Below, in pieces: positions 7,798 to 17,434 of a stretch of 64,000 nt of DNA. Under the pieces are notes generated by a model. That model did no database searches. It worked only from the letters and a program-made list of their open reading frames with translations, and was not told where the DNA came from. A program made the position numbers and the translations under genes. How positions within the stretch are numbered: position 1 is the stretch's first letter; every line of letters starts with the position of its first letter. The DNA comes from Bradyrhizobium barranii subsp. barranii (GTDB lineage Bacteria > Pseudomonadota > Alphaproteobacteria > Rhizobiales > Xanthobacteraceae), in the NCBI RefSeq assembly GCF_017565645.3, contig NZ_CP086136.1, forward strand, positions 6,245,501 through 6,309,500. The letters are read 5' to 3'.

Positions 7798-8405
7798 TGA
7801 AGGATGTCTACGATCGACTCGTCTGGCTCAGAAGCCGCCACGACCGCCTGAAAAAGTCCAAGCGGGTGGCTGCCGACGCCTATGGCATCGGTTACGAGGT
7901 CTATAAGAAGATTGAGACGCGAGAGAACGCCCGCAACCTTACCAGTGACCAGACACTCACGATCGCCCGGTTTCACAAAGTCTCGCCCGGCTGGCTGATG
8001 TTCGGCGAGGGCAAGCCGGCGGGTCTAAGCGGCGTCAGGCTGATCGGCGAGATCGGCGCGGGCCAGGAGATCCACCCCTTTGCCGACGACGGCGCGTATG
8101 AGCCGGTCGCAGCAGACATAGGCAATCCCGACGCCGTCGCATTTCAGGTCAAAGGCGACAGCATGCTGCCGCTCGCGCGAAACAACGACCTGATCTTCGT
8201 CGGACCGGAGCAGAAAGACATCACCCAACTGATCGGCCGAGAATGTGCGGTCATGCTCGAGGACGGCCGCCGCTTTTTCAAGGTCATCGAGAACGGCTCG
8301 AAGCGGGGCCGACACGACCTGATCTCGTACAACGCCGAGCCGATCCGAGACGTTACCATCCACTCCGCCGGGCTTTTCCTCGGCCTCAAGCGCAACGGGC
8401 ATTAA
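7797..8405 (+). CDS. CI/LexA-type S24 repressor of the element (202 aa)
   Basis: The start is ATG at 7797. The N-terminal helix-turn-helix covers about residues 20-70 (SKRVAADAYGIGYEVYKKIE, then SPGWLMFGEG). The C-terminal S24/LexA peptidase domain has Ser122 in GDSM and Lys162 in RRFFKVIE, 40 residues apart as usual. EIGAGQE puts a likely self-cleavage bond at Ala88-Gly89. The protein should hold the element silent, bind the palindromes on both sides of its gene, and be inactivated by RecA during DNA damage. The start lacks a clear Shine-Dalgarno, as in lambda cI. Confidence 0.9.
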   Translation: MKDVYDRLVWLRSRHDRLKKSKRVAADAYGIGYEVYKKIETRENARNLTSDQTLTIARFHKVSPGWLMFGEGKPAGLSGVRLIGEIGAGQEIHPFADDGAYEPVAADIGNPDAVAFQVKGDSMLPLARNNDLIFVGPEQKDITQLIGRECAVMLEDGRRFFKVIENGSKRGRHDLISYNAEPIRDVTIHSAGLFLGLKRNGH

Positions 8406-8415
8406 TCGAGCGATT

Positions 8416-8497
8416 CGGGACATTTAGGACCGATCAGAAAGCCCACCCCTACTATCGGTACATTTTGTACTTGACCGAATAGGTACAATAAGTACCT
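8416..8497. promoter_or_regulatory. Right operator set between cI-like gene and rightward operon
   Basis: Three more 17-base sites of the same plan follow the repressor stop: 8416-8432 (CGGGAC-N5-GGACCG), 8456-8472 (CGGTAC-N5-GTACTT) and 8481-8497 (AGGTAC-N5-GTACCT, a perfect palindrome). They should control the rightward operon that begins at 8526 and ends in the integrase. Confidence 0.65.
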
Positions 8498-8525
8498 TGT
8501 TTTCCCGCATCACCCGGGAGAACCC

Positions 8526-9023
8526 ATGCCGCGCCAGCAAGACGACGACATCTCCAAGACCGACTTCGCCTGGCAGCTCCGGCTGCACAGCCTTGCCTAT
8601 CTCCCCAACATCGATCGCTTCATCGACCTGCGCCATCCCAAGGCCGGCCGACACATCCTGCCCGTGCTGAACGAGGCCGGCCGGATGCTGCGCGACACCT
8701 CGATCCAGTCGTGCCTCGCCGCCCGCGCCGCCTACGAGGCCGAACTGGCCGAGATTGCTAAGGCGGAGCAGCAGAAGGCCGCGCTGGCCGAGCAGCTCGC
8801 CCCGGCCGCGATCGCGCCCTGCCGCGCCGATCTCGAAGGCCCCCAGGCCGTCTCCCAGCTCGCCGACGACTTCATTGTGCAGACCACTCGCAATGACGGC
8901 GTGGTGTGGGCAGACCTTGTCCGGCTGGGCTGGACCGGCCCGCAGCTGAAGCGGCACTCCGACGCCGCCCGCATCGTCGCGCAGCGGCGGCAGGAGAAGC
9001 AGACGGCCGAGGTGATGGCATGA
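8526..9023 (+). CDS. Element protein of unknown function (165 aa)
   Basis: First gene of the rightward operon, with a GGGAG ribosome site before the ATG. The protein begins MPRQQDDDISKTDFAWQLRL and has a central Ala/Glu/Gln-rich helix, probably a coiled coil (about residues 60-95). Its C-terminus contains WADLVRLGWTGPQLKRHSDA, which could be a helix-turn-helix-like DNA-binding part. No family is recognised. It overlaps the next gene by ATGA. Confidence 0.6.
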   Translation: MPRQQDDDISKTDFAWQLRLHSLAYLPNIDRFIDLRHPKAGRHILPVLNEAGRMLRDTSIQSCLAARAAYEAELAEIAKAEQQKAALAEQLAPAAIAPCRADLEGPQAVSQLADDFIVQTTRNDGVVWADLVRLGWTGPQLKRHSDAARIVAQRRQEKQTAEVMA

Positions 9024-9412
9024 CCGTGCTTCGCCCCGAGGGCTTCGCAGGGCGCGGCCCTGCCAATCGCAAGGACCTGATCGCGCGCATGGCTGCGGAT
9101 CTCTGCCGCGCCGGCATTCCCACCGACGAGACCGACGCGATCCGCGCGCTCTGCCGGCTCGACTATCGCTTCGGCGACGTGACGGCACTCGCCGAGGACG
9201 CCCTTTTCGCGGCCCGCGAGAGCGCGGTCGCGGCGTCCATGGCGACCGAAACTCCGCAGTCCCCGTCTCCGGCCAAGGCCTCGCAAGCCCCACTGCCGGA
9301 AACAGTCCTGGCCGCCCCGGGATCAAAGGACAGCGGCTTCTTATCCACCAGCCTCTCGCTGCTGACGCTCGAGGCGCCGCTGGCGTGGCGCAATCCGGAG
9401 ACGGGTGCGTGA
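9020..9412 (+). CDS. Element protein of unknown function (130 aa)
   Basis: The ATG at 9020 overlaps the previous stop. The first ~75 residues look folded (DLIARMAADLCRAGIPTDET, DAIRALCRLDYRFGDVTALA), while the last ~50 are Pro/Ser/Ala-rich and probably disordered. It ends in GTGA, shared with the start of the excisionase-like gene. No known domain is recognised. Confidence 0.6.
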   Translation: MTVLRPEGFAGRGPANRKDLIARMAADLCRAGIPTDETDAIRALCRLDYRFGDVTALAEDALFAARESAVAASMATETPQSPSPAKASQAPLPETVLAAPGSKDSGFLSTSLSLLTLEAPLAWRNPETGA

Positions 9413-9660
9413 GCGAGAAACGCTGCCTGACGAAGGACGAGGCAGCCGCCTATTGCGGCTGCAACACGCTGGCAGCGTTCGACAGCTGGCTCCAGAAAGG
9501 CCTTATCCCCAAGGCGATCCCGGGCACCAACCGGTGGGACCGGAAAGCCATCGACGCGGCACTGGACCGCGCCTCCGGGCTTGTGACAGACTCCGCCGCC
9601 GAGCTGACCCCGTACCAGCGCTGGAAGGCCGAGAATGCGCGGAAGACCCAAGCAGCCTGA
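9409..9660 (+). CDS. Excisionase-like MerR-fold DNA-binding protein (83 aa)
   Basis: The GTG at 9409 is coupled to the upstream stop. The sequence SEKRCLTKDEAAAYCGCNTL, then GLIPKAIPGTNRWDRKAIDA, is the winged helix of AlpA/Xis-type excisionases. Its 3' end overlaps the integrase gene by 26 bases, which is the classical arrangement of a recombination directionality factor with its integrase. It should bend DNA at the attachment site and favour excision. Confidence 0.75.
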   Translation: MSEKRCLTKDEAAAYCGCNTLAAFDSWLQKGLIPKAIPGTNRWDRKAIDAALDRASGLVTDSAAELTPYQRWKAENARKTQAA

Positions 9661-10753
9661 CAAGCCGCTGAAGCTGAAAGGCATCCATCGCGTCAAGAAG
9701 CGGCAGAAGGATGGATCGATCAAGGTCCACCTGTACCACCGCGCGACCGGTCTTCCGCTCGACGAGAACAATCTCGCCGAGAGCTACGCCGCGGCCGCGA
9801 AGACAATGCGGACGAAGGGCGAAGCGACCATGGTGCAGCTGATCCGGCATTTTGATCAATCCGCCTATTTCGACGGCCTCAGCGAGGAGCACCGCAAGCA
9901 GTATGTCTGGAAGCTGAAGCGCATCGAGGCGCGCTGGGGCAGCTGTCCCGCGGCGACGTTCAATGATGCCGACGATGCGCTCGAGTTTCGCAAGGATGCG
10001 CTGGCCTGGCACAACGAGCTCGGCAAGGTCTCGCCGCGCTCGGCCGACAACCTGGTCGCAGCGCTGGCGCGTGTGCTGTCCTATGCGAAGGAAAAGGCGG
10101 TCATCAAGTTCAACCCGCTCGACACGTTTGCACGGCTCTACAGGAGCCACCGGTCGGAGCTAACCTGGCCAGATGAATTGCAGCAGCAATTCATCAGCAC
10201 CGCGCGGCCGGCCATGGCAACGGCGATGATCCTGGTCCGCAACACGGCGATGCGCGCCAGCGACGTCCGCAAGTTTCCCTGGACACGCTATGACGGGCAG
10301 AGGGTGCAGATCCGCTCGACCAAATCCGGCAAGCTGCTCTGGATCCCGGCGACGCGCGAGCTGAAGGCTCACCTGGACGCGCTCAAAGAAACGAAGGCCG
10401 GCGCGCTGGTGATGCTCACCCCGACCGGCAAGGCCTACACCAAGCGTTACTTCAACGCGCACTGGCGCGAGGACTGCGATAGGGTCGACGCGATCAACGC
10501 CGAGGCGATCGCCGCAGATCCCGACTTCGTCAAAACGGCCGCGCTGAATTTTCACGACAACCGCGGCACAGCTGCGACGCTGCTCGCCGAGGCCGGTGGG
10601 ACGGCACCGGAGATCGCGGAGGCGCTGACCTGGACCGTCGACAAGGCGCAGAAGGTGATCGATCTTTATCTCGCGCGGCGCGGCGTTCTGGCCGCGAATG
10701 CTATCGCGAAGCTCGAAGAATATCGGGATCGAAAAGCCGCGCCGCCCGACTAG
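9635..10753 (+). CDS. Tyrosine site-specific integrase (372 aa)
   Basis: A full-length phage-type tyrosine recombinase. The N-terminal ~60 residues are basic and may bind arm sites. A SAM-like core-binding domain follows at about 65-170, then the catalytic domain. Catalytic residues are visible: Arg207 in NTAMRASD, Lys230 in STKSGK, His307 and Arg310 in FHDNRG, Trp333 at the usual His/Trp position, and the nucleophile Tyr345 in DLYLAR. It should integrate the element into the tRNA-Pro gene at 12579-12656. The gene points towards the tRNA end of the element. Confidence 0.93.
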   Translation: MRGRPKQPDKPLKLKGIHRVKKRQKDGSIKVHLYHRATGLPLDENNLAESYAAAAKTMRTKGEATMVQLIRHFDQSAYFDGLSEEHRKQYVWKLKRIEARWGSCPAATFNDADDALEFRKDALAWHNELGKVSPRSADNLVAALARVLSYAKEKAVIKFNPLDTFARLYRSHRSELTWPDELQQQFISTARPAMATAMILVRNTAMRASDVRKFPWTRYDGQRVQIRSTKSGKLLWIPATRELKAHLDALKETKAGALVMLTPTGKAYTKRYFNAHWREDCDRVDAINAEAIAADPDFVKTAALNFHDNRGTAATLLAEAGGTAPEIAEALTWTVDKAQKVIDLYLARRGVLAANAIAKLEEYRDRKAAPPD

Positions 10754-10766
10754 AAAGATAAAGCGA

Positions 10767-12383
10767 TCACGCGCCTTTCTTCGTTTTGGGCGCTGTCCCG
10801 CCGCCGAGTAGCTGCGCGGCGTAGAAGGTGAGAAGAACCGAGCGCTCCTCGACGAAAGTTTCGAAATTGTCCTGCCACGTTGAAGGCGGGAGGAAGTTTG
10901 CCTCTTCAATATCCTCAATGTCTTCGCCCATCCGCTTGCGGTAGTCGCTGGGAGCGCTGCCGGAGATGCTGTTGTTGTCGGACCGCGAGAGGAAGCACAT
11001 GTTCGCCAAGCAAGAGTCGTCGATCTCCGAATTCTTAGCGGTCTTTAGGAAGCTTCGGGGGTGGATATGGTGAAATTCGTTGCGATTGTATTCTTTCAGC
11101 GCCTTGCGAAGATCGATCTTGTTTCCGCTCAGGAATGAGCGCGGACCCTTCTGCGCGAGGAGCAGGATGAAAGTTCGGGAGACAACGGAATTCAAACGGA
11201 AGGTGTTGTTGAGGAAGAACGTGTTGCTGAGACCGGCTTCGGGATGAGTTAGTTTTGTTATCGAGCCGTCGGCGAGCTTGGCGAACTCGATGACATCCTC
11301 ACGCAGGCTCTTGATGGGCTGGCTGTTGTATTTCCTGTGAATGCAGGTGTGCCAGAACCACCGGAGAATCTCCTTGCGCTGGTTGTTCGTGACCCTCTTC
11401 TGCTTGTTCGGCTCACCAGCAAAGAACACGCTGAGGGGAACAAGAAGATTGACATAGGGAAGGTTATCGAGGCTCTCGACGTGCAGGTTCTTGCGTAAAA
11501 AGTCGATGGCACCCTTAATGCCTGTAACGACGTGGTCGAACGTCTCGCGAACCTTCGTTCCATTTAGCGAAATCAGCGAGTCCGGCGAAGGGTCGCGCAG
11601 CATAACCGCGCTACAGCACCTTAGCAGGAGGTCCTTGTCGCCGCCCACGTCCTTGAAGCCGAACGGGGTCAGGTCGGCTGCCAGTTCTTCGAAACGCTGG
11701 TTGAGGTCGAAGTCACCACTCCACGTCCAAGCGCTCAGGAGCTGGACAGTATCAAGCTCAACGCCCCTTTGGTTGACGCGTTCGAACACGATGGCGACCG
11801 CAGTCTTGTCCTCGGTCGTAATGGTTTGGACCGGGATAAGGGCTTCCTTGAAGCGCGCCTGGATCTTGTCGAGGCGCGCAATCGTAGTGTCGTCGTAGTC
11901 GGTGGTTTCCTTCCGGTAGAGAACTGGGTCGAACAGGCAGCCGATCGGGAAGTGCTGATGCTTAATGACGTCTTCGTCTTCTAGCGCGGTGAACGATGAC
12001 TCCTGCGCGTTCTCGCTGCCCTTCATGTCGTAGTAGATTTTCGCCCAGAGCGGTTTGTCTTCCAGCGCGATCTCCGTCTGGAAAACACCAAAGATGGACG
12101 TGATGCGCTGCTGGCCGTCGAGGATATAGTCCGTCGGATACTCGGGGTCATTCTGGGGGAGATGGAACGGCCCGAGGTCACGTTCGTGGGTCAACTCTTG
12201 CTTCGTGCGCCAGAGCAAAATTGAGCCGAACGGATAGCCTTTGTAGATGCTGTCCATTAGGTAGGCGACGCGTTCTGGATCCCAGACGAAGCCGCGCTGG
12301 AAGTTCGGAACGCGCATGCGCCCGGCCAGCAGTTCTTGAATGATCTTACGAATATTCAGCGGCTCGGCCACGAATCCCCCCAT
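10767..12383 (-). CDS. DUF262 / HNH (GmrSD-like) probable anti-phage protein (538 aa)
   Basis: The N-terminal DUF262 domain has VPNFQRGFVWD at 25-35 and the nucleotide-binding DGQQR motif at 89-93. The C-terminal DUF1524/HNH-type domain has NEFHHIHPRSF at about 435-445 (His438, His439, His441) and a later NNSISG. GmrS and GmrD parts are thus joined in one chain, as in GmrSD-type enzymes that cut modified phage DNA. The gene has lower GC and different codon use from its neighbours and lies between integrase and attachment site, the usual cargo position. A GTG at 12371, behind a G-rich stretch, is an alternative start. Confidence 0.8.
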   Translation of the reverse strand: MGGFVAEPLNIRKIIQELLAGRMRVPNFQRGFVWDPERVAYLMDSIYKGYPFGSILLWRTKQELTHERDLGPFHLPQNDPEYPTDYILDGQQRITSIFGVFQTEIALEDKPLWAKIYYDMKGSENAQESSFTALEDEDVIKHQHFPIGCLFDPVLYRKETTDYDDTTIARLDKIQARFKEALIPVQTITTEDKTAVAIVFERVNQRGVELDTVQLLSAWTWSGDFDLNQRFEELAADLTPFGFKDVGGDKDLLLRCCSAVMLRDPSPDSLISLNGTKVRETFDHVVTGIKGAIDFLRKNLHVESLDNLPYVNLLVPLSVFFAGEPNKQKRVTNNQRKEILRWFWHTCIHRKYNSQPIKSLREDVIEFAKLADGSITKLTHPEAGLSNTFFLNNTFRLNSVVSRTFILLLAQKGPRSFLSGNKIDLRKALKEYNRNEFHHIHPRSFLKTAKNSEIDDSCLANMCFLSRSDNNSISGSAPSDYRKRMGEDIEDIEEANFLPPSTWQDNFETFVEERSVLLTFYAAQLLGGGTAPKTKKGA

Positions 12384-12578
12384 TGTTTACCGCAAGTTGC
12401 AGGACCGAGAGGAGAATTCAAGCGCTTGCAAGGTCGTGCCGGAGATCATCCCGCGCAAACCGCGTAGATCAGCAAGGGCCGCCGGAACGTCCGACGAACA
12501 AAATTGTAAACCGAATGTAAACGGGCGGTCCGCTGTAAACCGACCGCCCCAAAACGACTTTGATTTGATTGGTGAAAA
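12384..12578. other. Attachment-site region of the element
   Basis: This 195-base gap lies between the cargo gene and the 3' end of tRNA-Pro and carries no gene. It has three direct copies of TGTAAACSG (12505-12514, 12516-12525, 12534-12543) and an inverted repeat GGGCGGTC/GACCGCCC (12523-12530 with 12542-12549). Such iterons beside a tRNA end are good candidates for integrase arm sites. The matching left attachment site is outside the window, so the core repeat cannot be defined. Confidence 0.5.
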
Positions 12579-12656
12579 TGGTCGGAGCGAGAGGATTTGA
12601 ACCTCCGACCCCTAGTCTCCCAGACTAGTGCGCTAACCGGGCTGCGCCACGCTCCG
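12579..12656 (-). tRNA. tRNA-Pro (anticodon GGG)
   Basis: A complete cloverleaf on the minus strand. The acceptor stem CGGAGCG pairs with CGCTCCG, the discriminator is A and CCA is encoded at 12581-12579. The anticodon stem CTAGT/ACTAG holds the loop CTGGGAG, giving anticodon GGG for codon CCC. The T arm contains GGTTCAAATCC. The 3' end faces the element, which is the usual insertion side for tyrosine integrases, and the gene is intact. Confidence 0.95.
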
Positions 12657-12766
12657 AACGTCGTTCCATTAGCTAGGATCGTCGCTTTGCGCAAGGCGAG
12701 GTCGCAGCATTTTGGCGTCCGTGCCCACAGCCCCGGAACTGCCGGCCAAGCTCGCGAAAAGCGCCC

Positions 12767-13351
12767 CTAGCCGTCCTTCAGCGCCTGATCCAGCATTTCC
12801 CGACACGCGACAAGGTCAGCGAGCACCCGTCCGAGCCGCTCCCGGTCGATGGCGCTGGGCCCGGCAGGTGCGGCGGGAGTGCCGCCCTTGCGGAAGGTGG
12901 TGAGGATGTCCTCGTCGTCGACCTCCGTGAAGCGGAAGTCGATGCCTTCCTCCTCGTCGCCCTGGTAGTCGTCTTCGTCGGCATCCGTGACGCCCTTGAT
13001 GGGCGCCTCGTCGTCGTCGTCGGGCTCCATCAGGCTGGCGCCGATGGCATCCTCAATGGCCCCGAACGAGACCGCGGCCGCGCCGTCGGCGAGGCCCTGC
13101 ACCGACTTGACGCCGTGCTCCTTGAGGATCCGCTGCACCCCGCGGATGGTGTAGCCCTCTCCGTAGAGCAGGCGGCGGATGCCCTTGAGCAGATCGACGT
13201 CGTCGGGGCGGTAGTAGCGGCGGCCGCCGCTGCGCTTCATCGGCTTGATCTGGGAGAATCGGGTCTCCCAGAACCGCAGCACGTGCTGCGGAATGTCGAG
13301 TTCCTGAGCTACTTCGCTGATGGTTCGGAACGCATCCGGCGCCTTGTCCAA
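12767..13351 (-). CDS. MerR-family transcriptional regulator (194 aa)
   Basis: The N-terminal winged helix ([20 protein letters not shown], then [20 protein letters not shown]) is typical MerR, followed by a short helix. The C-terminal ~100 residues are acidic ([11 protein letters not shown]) with no metal-binding cysteines. The gene sits directly behind ihfA and before tRNA-Pro, a conserved order in rhizobia, where this MerR protein is a general core gene with unknown ligand. The stop TAG lies in a CTAG tetranucleotide. Confidence 0.9.
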   Translation of the reverse strand: MDKAPDAFRTISEVAQELDIPQHVLRFWETRFSQIKPMKRSGGRRYYRPDDVDLLKGIRRLLYGEGYTIRGVQRILKEHGVKSVQGLADGAAAVSFGAIEDAIGASLMEPDDDDEAPIKGVTDADEDDYQGDEEEGIDFRFTEVDDEDILTTFRKGGTPAAPAGPSAIDRERLGRVLADLVACREMLDQALKDG

Positions 13352-13375
13352 ATGCCTAATCCTTCGCGCAGGCGG

Positions 13376-13717
13376 TTACGCCTCGGGTTGAGCCTTGCTG
13401 GCGTCGCCATTGCCGCGATGCTGGGTGTTGATCCGCTGCTTCAGGATCGCCGACGGCTTGAACACCATGACGCGGCGCGGCGAGATCGGCACCTCGGTGC
13501 CGGTCTTCGGATTGCGACCGATACGCTGACCCTTCTTGCGGACCATGAAGGAGCCGAAAGAGGACAATTTCACCGTCTCGCCCTTCTCCAGGCAGTCGGT
13601 GATCTCCTTCAGGACGAGTTCCACGAAGGCAGACGATTCCGTGCGCGACAGGCCCACCTTCTGGTAGACGGCCTCGCAGAGATCAACACGCGTTACGGTT
13701 TTGCTTTGGTCGGTCAT
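13376..13717 (-). CDS. ihfA: Integration host factor subunit alpha (113 aa)
   Basis: The start is ATG at 13717 ([20 protein letters not shown]). The HU/IHF fold is complete, with [20 protein letters not shown] and the DNA-wrapping arm around [15 protein letters not shown]. The C-terminal tail after the usual end ([13 protein letters not shown]) is a short extension. With IhfB it bends DNA for recombination, replication and regulation. It may also serve integrase of the island next door. The neighbours fabH/plsX upstream and merR downstream are the usual alphaproteobacterial ones. Confidence 0.95.
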   Translation of the reverse strand: MTDQSKTVTRVDLCEAVYQKVGLSRTESSAFVELVLKEITDCLEKGETVKLSSFGSFMVRKKGQRIGRNPKTGTEVPISPRRVMVFKPSAILKQRINTQHRGNGDASKAQPEA

Positions 13718-13851
13718 CGCCCTGCCCCACATCACGGCGAACAATTGTTGTCTGAAATTATGAGGTTACGATACGCCGGTCAACAGCGCTCATCAATGCA
13801 GGCGCATCGATAATGGCAGCTAATTCCGGCAAAATTTTATCGAATGTGGCG

Positions 13852-14828
<977 letters not shown>

Positions 14829-14832
<4 letters not shown>

Positions 14833-15890
14833 GAAACAGCCTCCTGCGCGGTCTGCACGGAACTAAGTGCACCACCCTCGCGGTTGAGCATCTGATTGAT
14901 CTTGTTCAGGAGATCGTAGTGAGCCATCTCATAGCCAACATCGATCGCATAGGCAAAGCCTTCGGAGCTGATTCCACCATGGCTCTTGACCACGATCCCG
15001 TTCAATCCAAGGAACACGCCGCCGTTGGACTTGTTCGGGTCCATCTTGTCCCGCAGGGCCTTGAAGGCGCTGCGCGCCAAGAGGTAGCCGAGCTTGGACA
15101 GCCAGCTCCGCTGCATCTCGTTGCGGAGTAATTCCGCCATCTGCCGTGCGGTTCCCTCGGCGGCCTTGAGCGCGATATTGCCGCTGAAGCCTTCGGTGAC
15201 GATGACGTCGGCCAGCCCTTTGCCGATACCATCCCCCTCGACGAAGCCGAGATAATCGAGCTCCGGCAGGTTCACCGCACGCAGCCTGTCCCCGGCCTCG
15301 CGGATCTCCTCGTGCCCCTTGATCTCCTCGGTCCCGATATTGAGCAGGCCGACCGTGGGCCGGGGCTTGTCGAACAGGACGCTCGCCATCGCGGCGCCCA
15401 TGACGGCGAGCGACACCAGATGGTGTGCGTCGCCACCGATGGCGGCACCGAGGTCGAGCACGACCGATTCGCCGCGCTTGGTCGGCCATACTCCGGCAAT
15501 CGCCGGGCGGTCGATGCCCGGCAGCGTGCGCAGGTGGAAGCGCGACATCGCCATCAGCGCGCCGGTATTCCCGGCGGAGATCACGACATCCGCCTCACCC
15601 TTCTTCACCGCGTCGATGGCGAGCCACATCGAGGAGGTCTTGCGGCCGCGCCGCAGCGCCTGGCTCGGCTTATCATGCATGGCGACGGCGACGTCGGTAT
15701 GGATGATCTTCGAAGCGGCCTTGAGGGCGGGATGCTTCTCGAGCTCGGGCTCGATCTTGGCGCGGTCCCCGACCAGCAGGAATTCGATCTCGCGATGCCT
15801 GTGAAGCGAGATGGCGGCGCCTGGAATGACCACGGCGGCGCCGACGTCGCCCCCCATGGCGTCAAGCGCGATGCGAACCTTGCTTGGCAT
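14829..15890 (-). CDS. plsX: Phosphate acyltransferase PlsX (353 aa)
   Basis: PlsX makes acyl-phosphate from acyl-ACP for phospholipid synthesis with PlsY. The start is ATG at 15890 ([20 protein letters not shown]), with family motifs [19 protein letters not shown] and [12 protein letters not shown]. The end region [11 protein letters not shown] is also typical. It is followed by fabH in the same operon with a 4-base overlap. Confidence 0.96.
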
Positions 15891-16188
15891 AAAAGTCCTG
15901 GAAACCTGGTCTGGTGCGGTCTTGAACGAGCGGTGCCGCAAAATGGGTCCGCCATGGACATGGCGACCGGTCAGGCGCCACGCGGCGCCCGGACCGGGGC
16001 GCGACAATAGCGTTTTGTTATCCCGAAACAACCTCTTGCCCCCAGCCTTTTGCATTCGGGGCGACCCGCGGGCGGCGGCGAAAATTCACAATAAGCGTAT
16101 TGAAATCAAACAGATATAAGCTCCTTTCAAAGCATCCGGACAGGCATCTCACGCACCCCGCAAAGCGATCCCCACCGGGAATGCCCAG

Positions 16189-16758
16189 CTATTTGCCCTT
16201 CTTCTTGTCCTGGAGCGCCTTCAGCGCCGCGAACGGATGGTCCTCGGGGTCCAGCGCGGTGACCTCGGCCTCGAACTTGACGCCCGGCTTGCGCGGATAG
16301 GGATCGACCGCCAGGAACAGCGCATCGGTGGCAATCCAGCCGAGATCGATGATGCCGTTCACGATTGCCTCCGGCGGATCGATCACCTCCGGCGGCTCCG
16401 CGTCGTCCTGCCCCTCCTCGATCAGGTCGGCCATCTTCCGAACCTCGGCTTCGGGGGCGAACACCAGATCGACGTCCTCCTCGATCTCGCTCTCGATCGG
16501 ATCGAGGGTGACGACACAGATCTGGCCGATCCGGGCGCGGACGTGCCCCGTAACCTGGATCCGGCCGCCGCTCTTGGGGACGACGTCGAAAGCAGCCTGG
16601 GCGGAGAGCACCTCCCGCAAGCCGCCGACCTCGGCGATGGCCTGCAGCTCGGCGACCGAAGCCTTGAGCTTGCGGTGCAGGCCGGTGTCGGGGATCTGCG
16701 CGACGATGACGGGGGACCGCCAGGGATCGGGTCGGGATTCGGCGTTCGGTCGGCTCAT
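16189..16758 (-). CDS. DUF177 (YceD-like) protein (189 aa)
   Basis: This cytoplasmic DUF177 family protein, related to YceD, is linked in many bacteria to 23S rRNA and L32 (rpmF). Characteristic parts are GHVRARIGQICVVTLDPIES and DPYPRKPG near the C-terminus, ending in a KKKGK tail. No rpmF follows here; plsX lies about 300 bases downstream instead. The ATG overlaps the stop of the cytochrome chaperone gene upstream. The 298-base gap to plsX holds no gene I can support. Confidence 0.85.
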   Translation of the reverse strand: MSRPNAESRPDPWRSPVIVAQIPDTGLHRKLKASVAELQAIAEVGGLREVLSAQAAFDVVPKSGGRIQVTGHVRARIGQICVVTLDPIESEIEEDVDLVFAPEAEVRKMADLIEEGQDDAEPPEVIDPPEAIVNGIIDLGWIATDALFLAVDPYPRKPGVKFEAEVTALDPEDHPFAALKALQDKKKGK

Positions 16759-17336
16759 CGCGTGATGTCCTCAGTGAGCGCTGGGGGATACTTGAAGGAT
16801 GCGCACAGCAGCTTGGCCTCGTCTGTCCGGCCGAGATCGGCCTCGGTGGCCCGGGCGTAGGCCGCGAGCTGGCGCGCCTGGTCCATGCCGGTCCCATTCA
16901 GGATATTCTTGCAGATGGCGGCCGCCAGCGCCTCGCCGCCCCCTTCGATGGCTTGGTCATAGGCCTGGACGCGGCCGTAAAACGCCTCGCCGAAGGCCCG
17001 CATCCGCTTCGGCACGGTCTGGTCGCCTATCCCCATCTCGCGCAGATTGTCGTCCATGTCCTCGCAGAAGCGGTCGAACAGCGCCTGCGACAGCTCCGTG
17101 GCGCCTTGGCCCTGGTTGGCGGCTTGGTTGACGCTCTGGACCGTGCGCAGGCGTCGCAGCAGCAGCCAGAGATGCAGCAGCAACAGGTCGAAACGCCCGT
17201 TAACCGTATCGGGCACGCCCAAGTCGCGGTAAAATATGGGTTCTCGCGCCTGCGTCACGATCATGCCATAGATGGCTTCAATGGTGCCGCGCGGGGCTTG
17301 CCGGGGTTTACTGAAGTGATTGAACGGCCAAACCAT
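16755..17336 (-). CDS. Ubiquinol-cytochrome c chaperone, CBP3-like (193 aa)
   Basis: The family assists assembly of the cytochrome bc1 complex, binding newly made cytochrome b. The sequence shows the family's features: FYRDLGVPDTVNGRFDLLLL, HLWLLLRRLR and a FCEDMDDNLREMGIGDQTVP region. The protein is soluble with amphipathic helices. It is divergent from bamE and overlaps DUF177 by 4 bases. Confidence 0.88.
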   Translation of the reverse strand: MVWPFNHFSKPRQAPRGTIEAIYGMIVTQAREPIFYRDLGVPDTVNGRFDLLLLHLWLLLRRLRTVQSVNQAANQGQGATELSQALFDRFCEDMDDNLREMGIGDQTVPKRMRAFGEAFYGRVQAYDQAIEGGGEALAAAICKNILNGTGMDQARQLAAYARATEADLGRTDEAKLLCASFKYPPALTEDITR

Positions 17337-17434
17337 TGTGGGTTCCGCAAGCGGGCGTGCGCGTGTTGCAATTGCAGTCTCCGCCCGGTACTTCAGCGCC
17401 TCGCGCGACGCAAGGGGACGGAATCAGTTCCACG

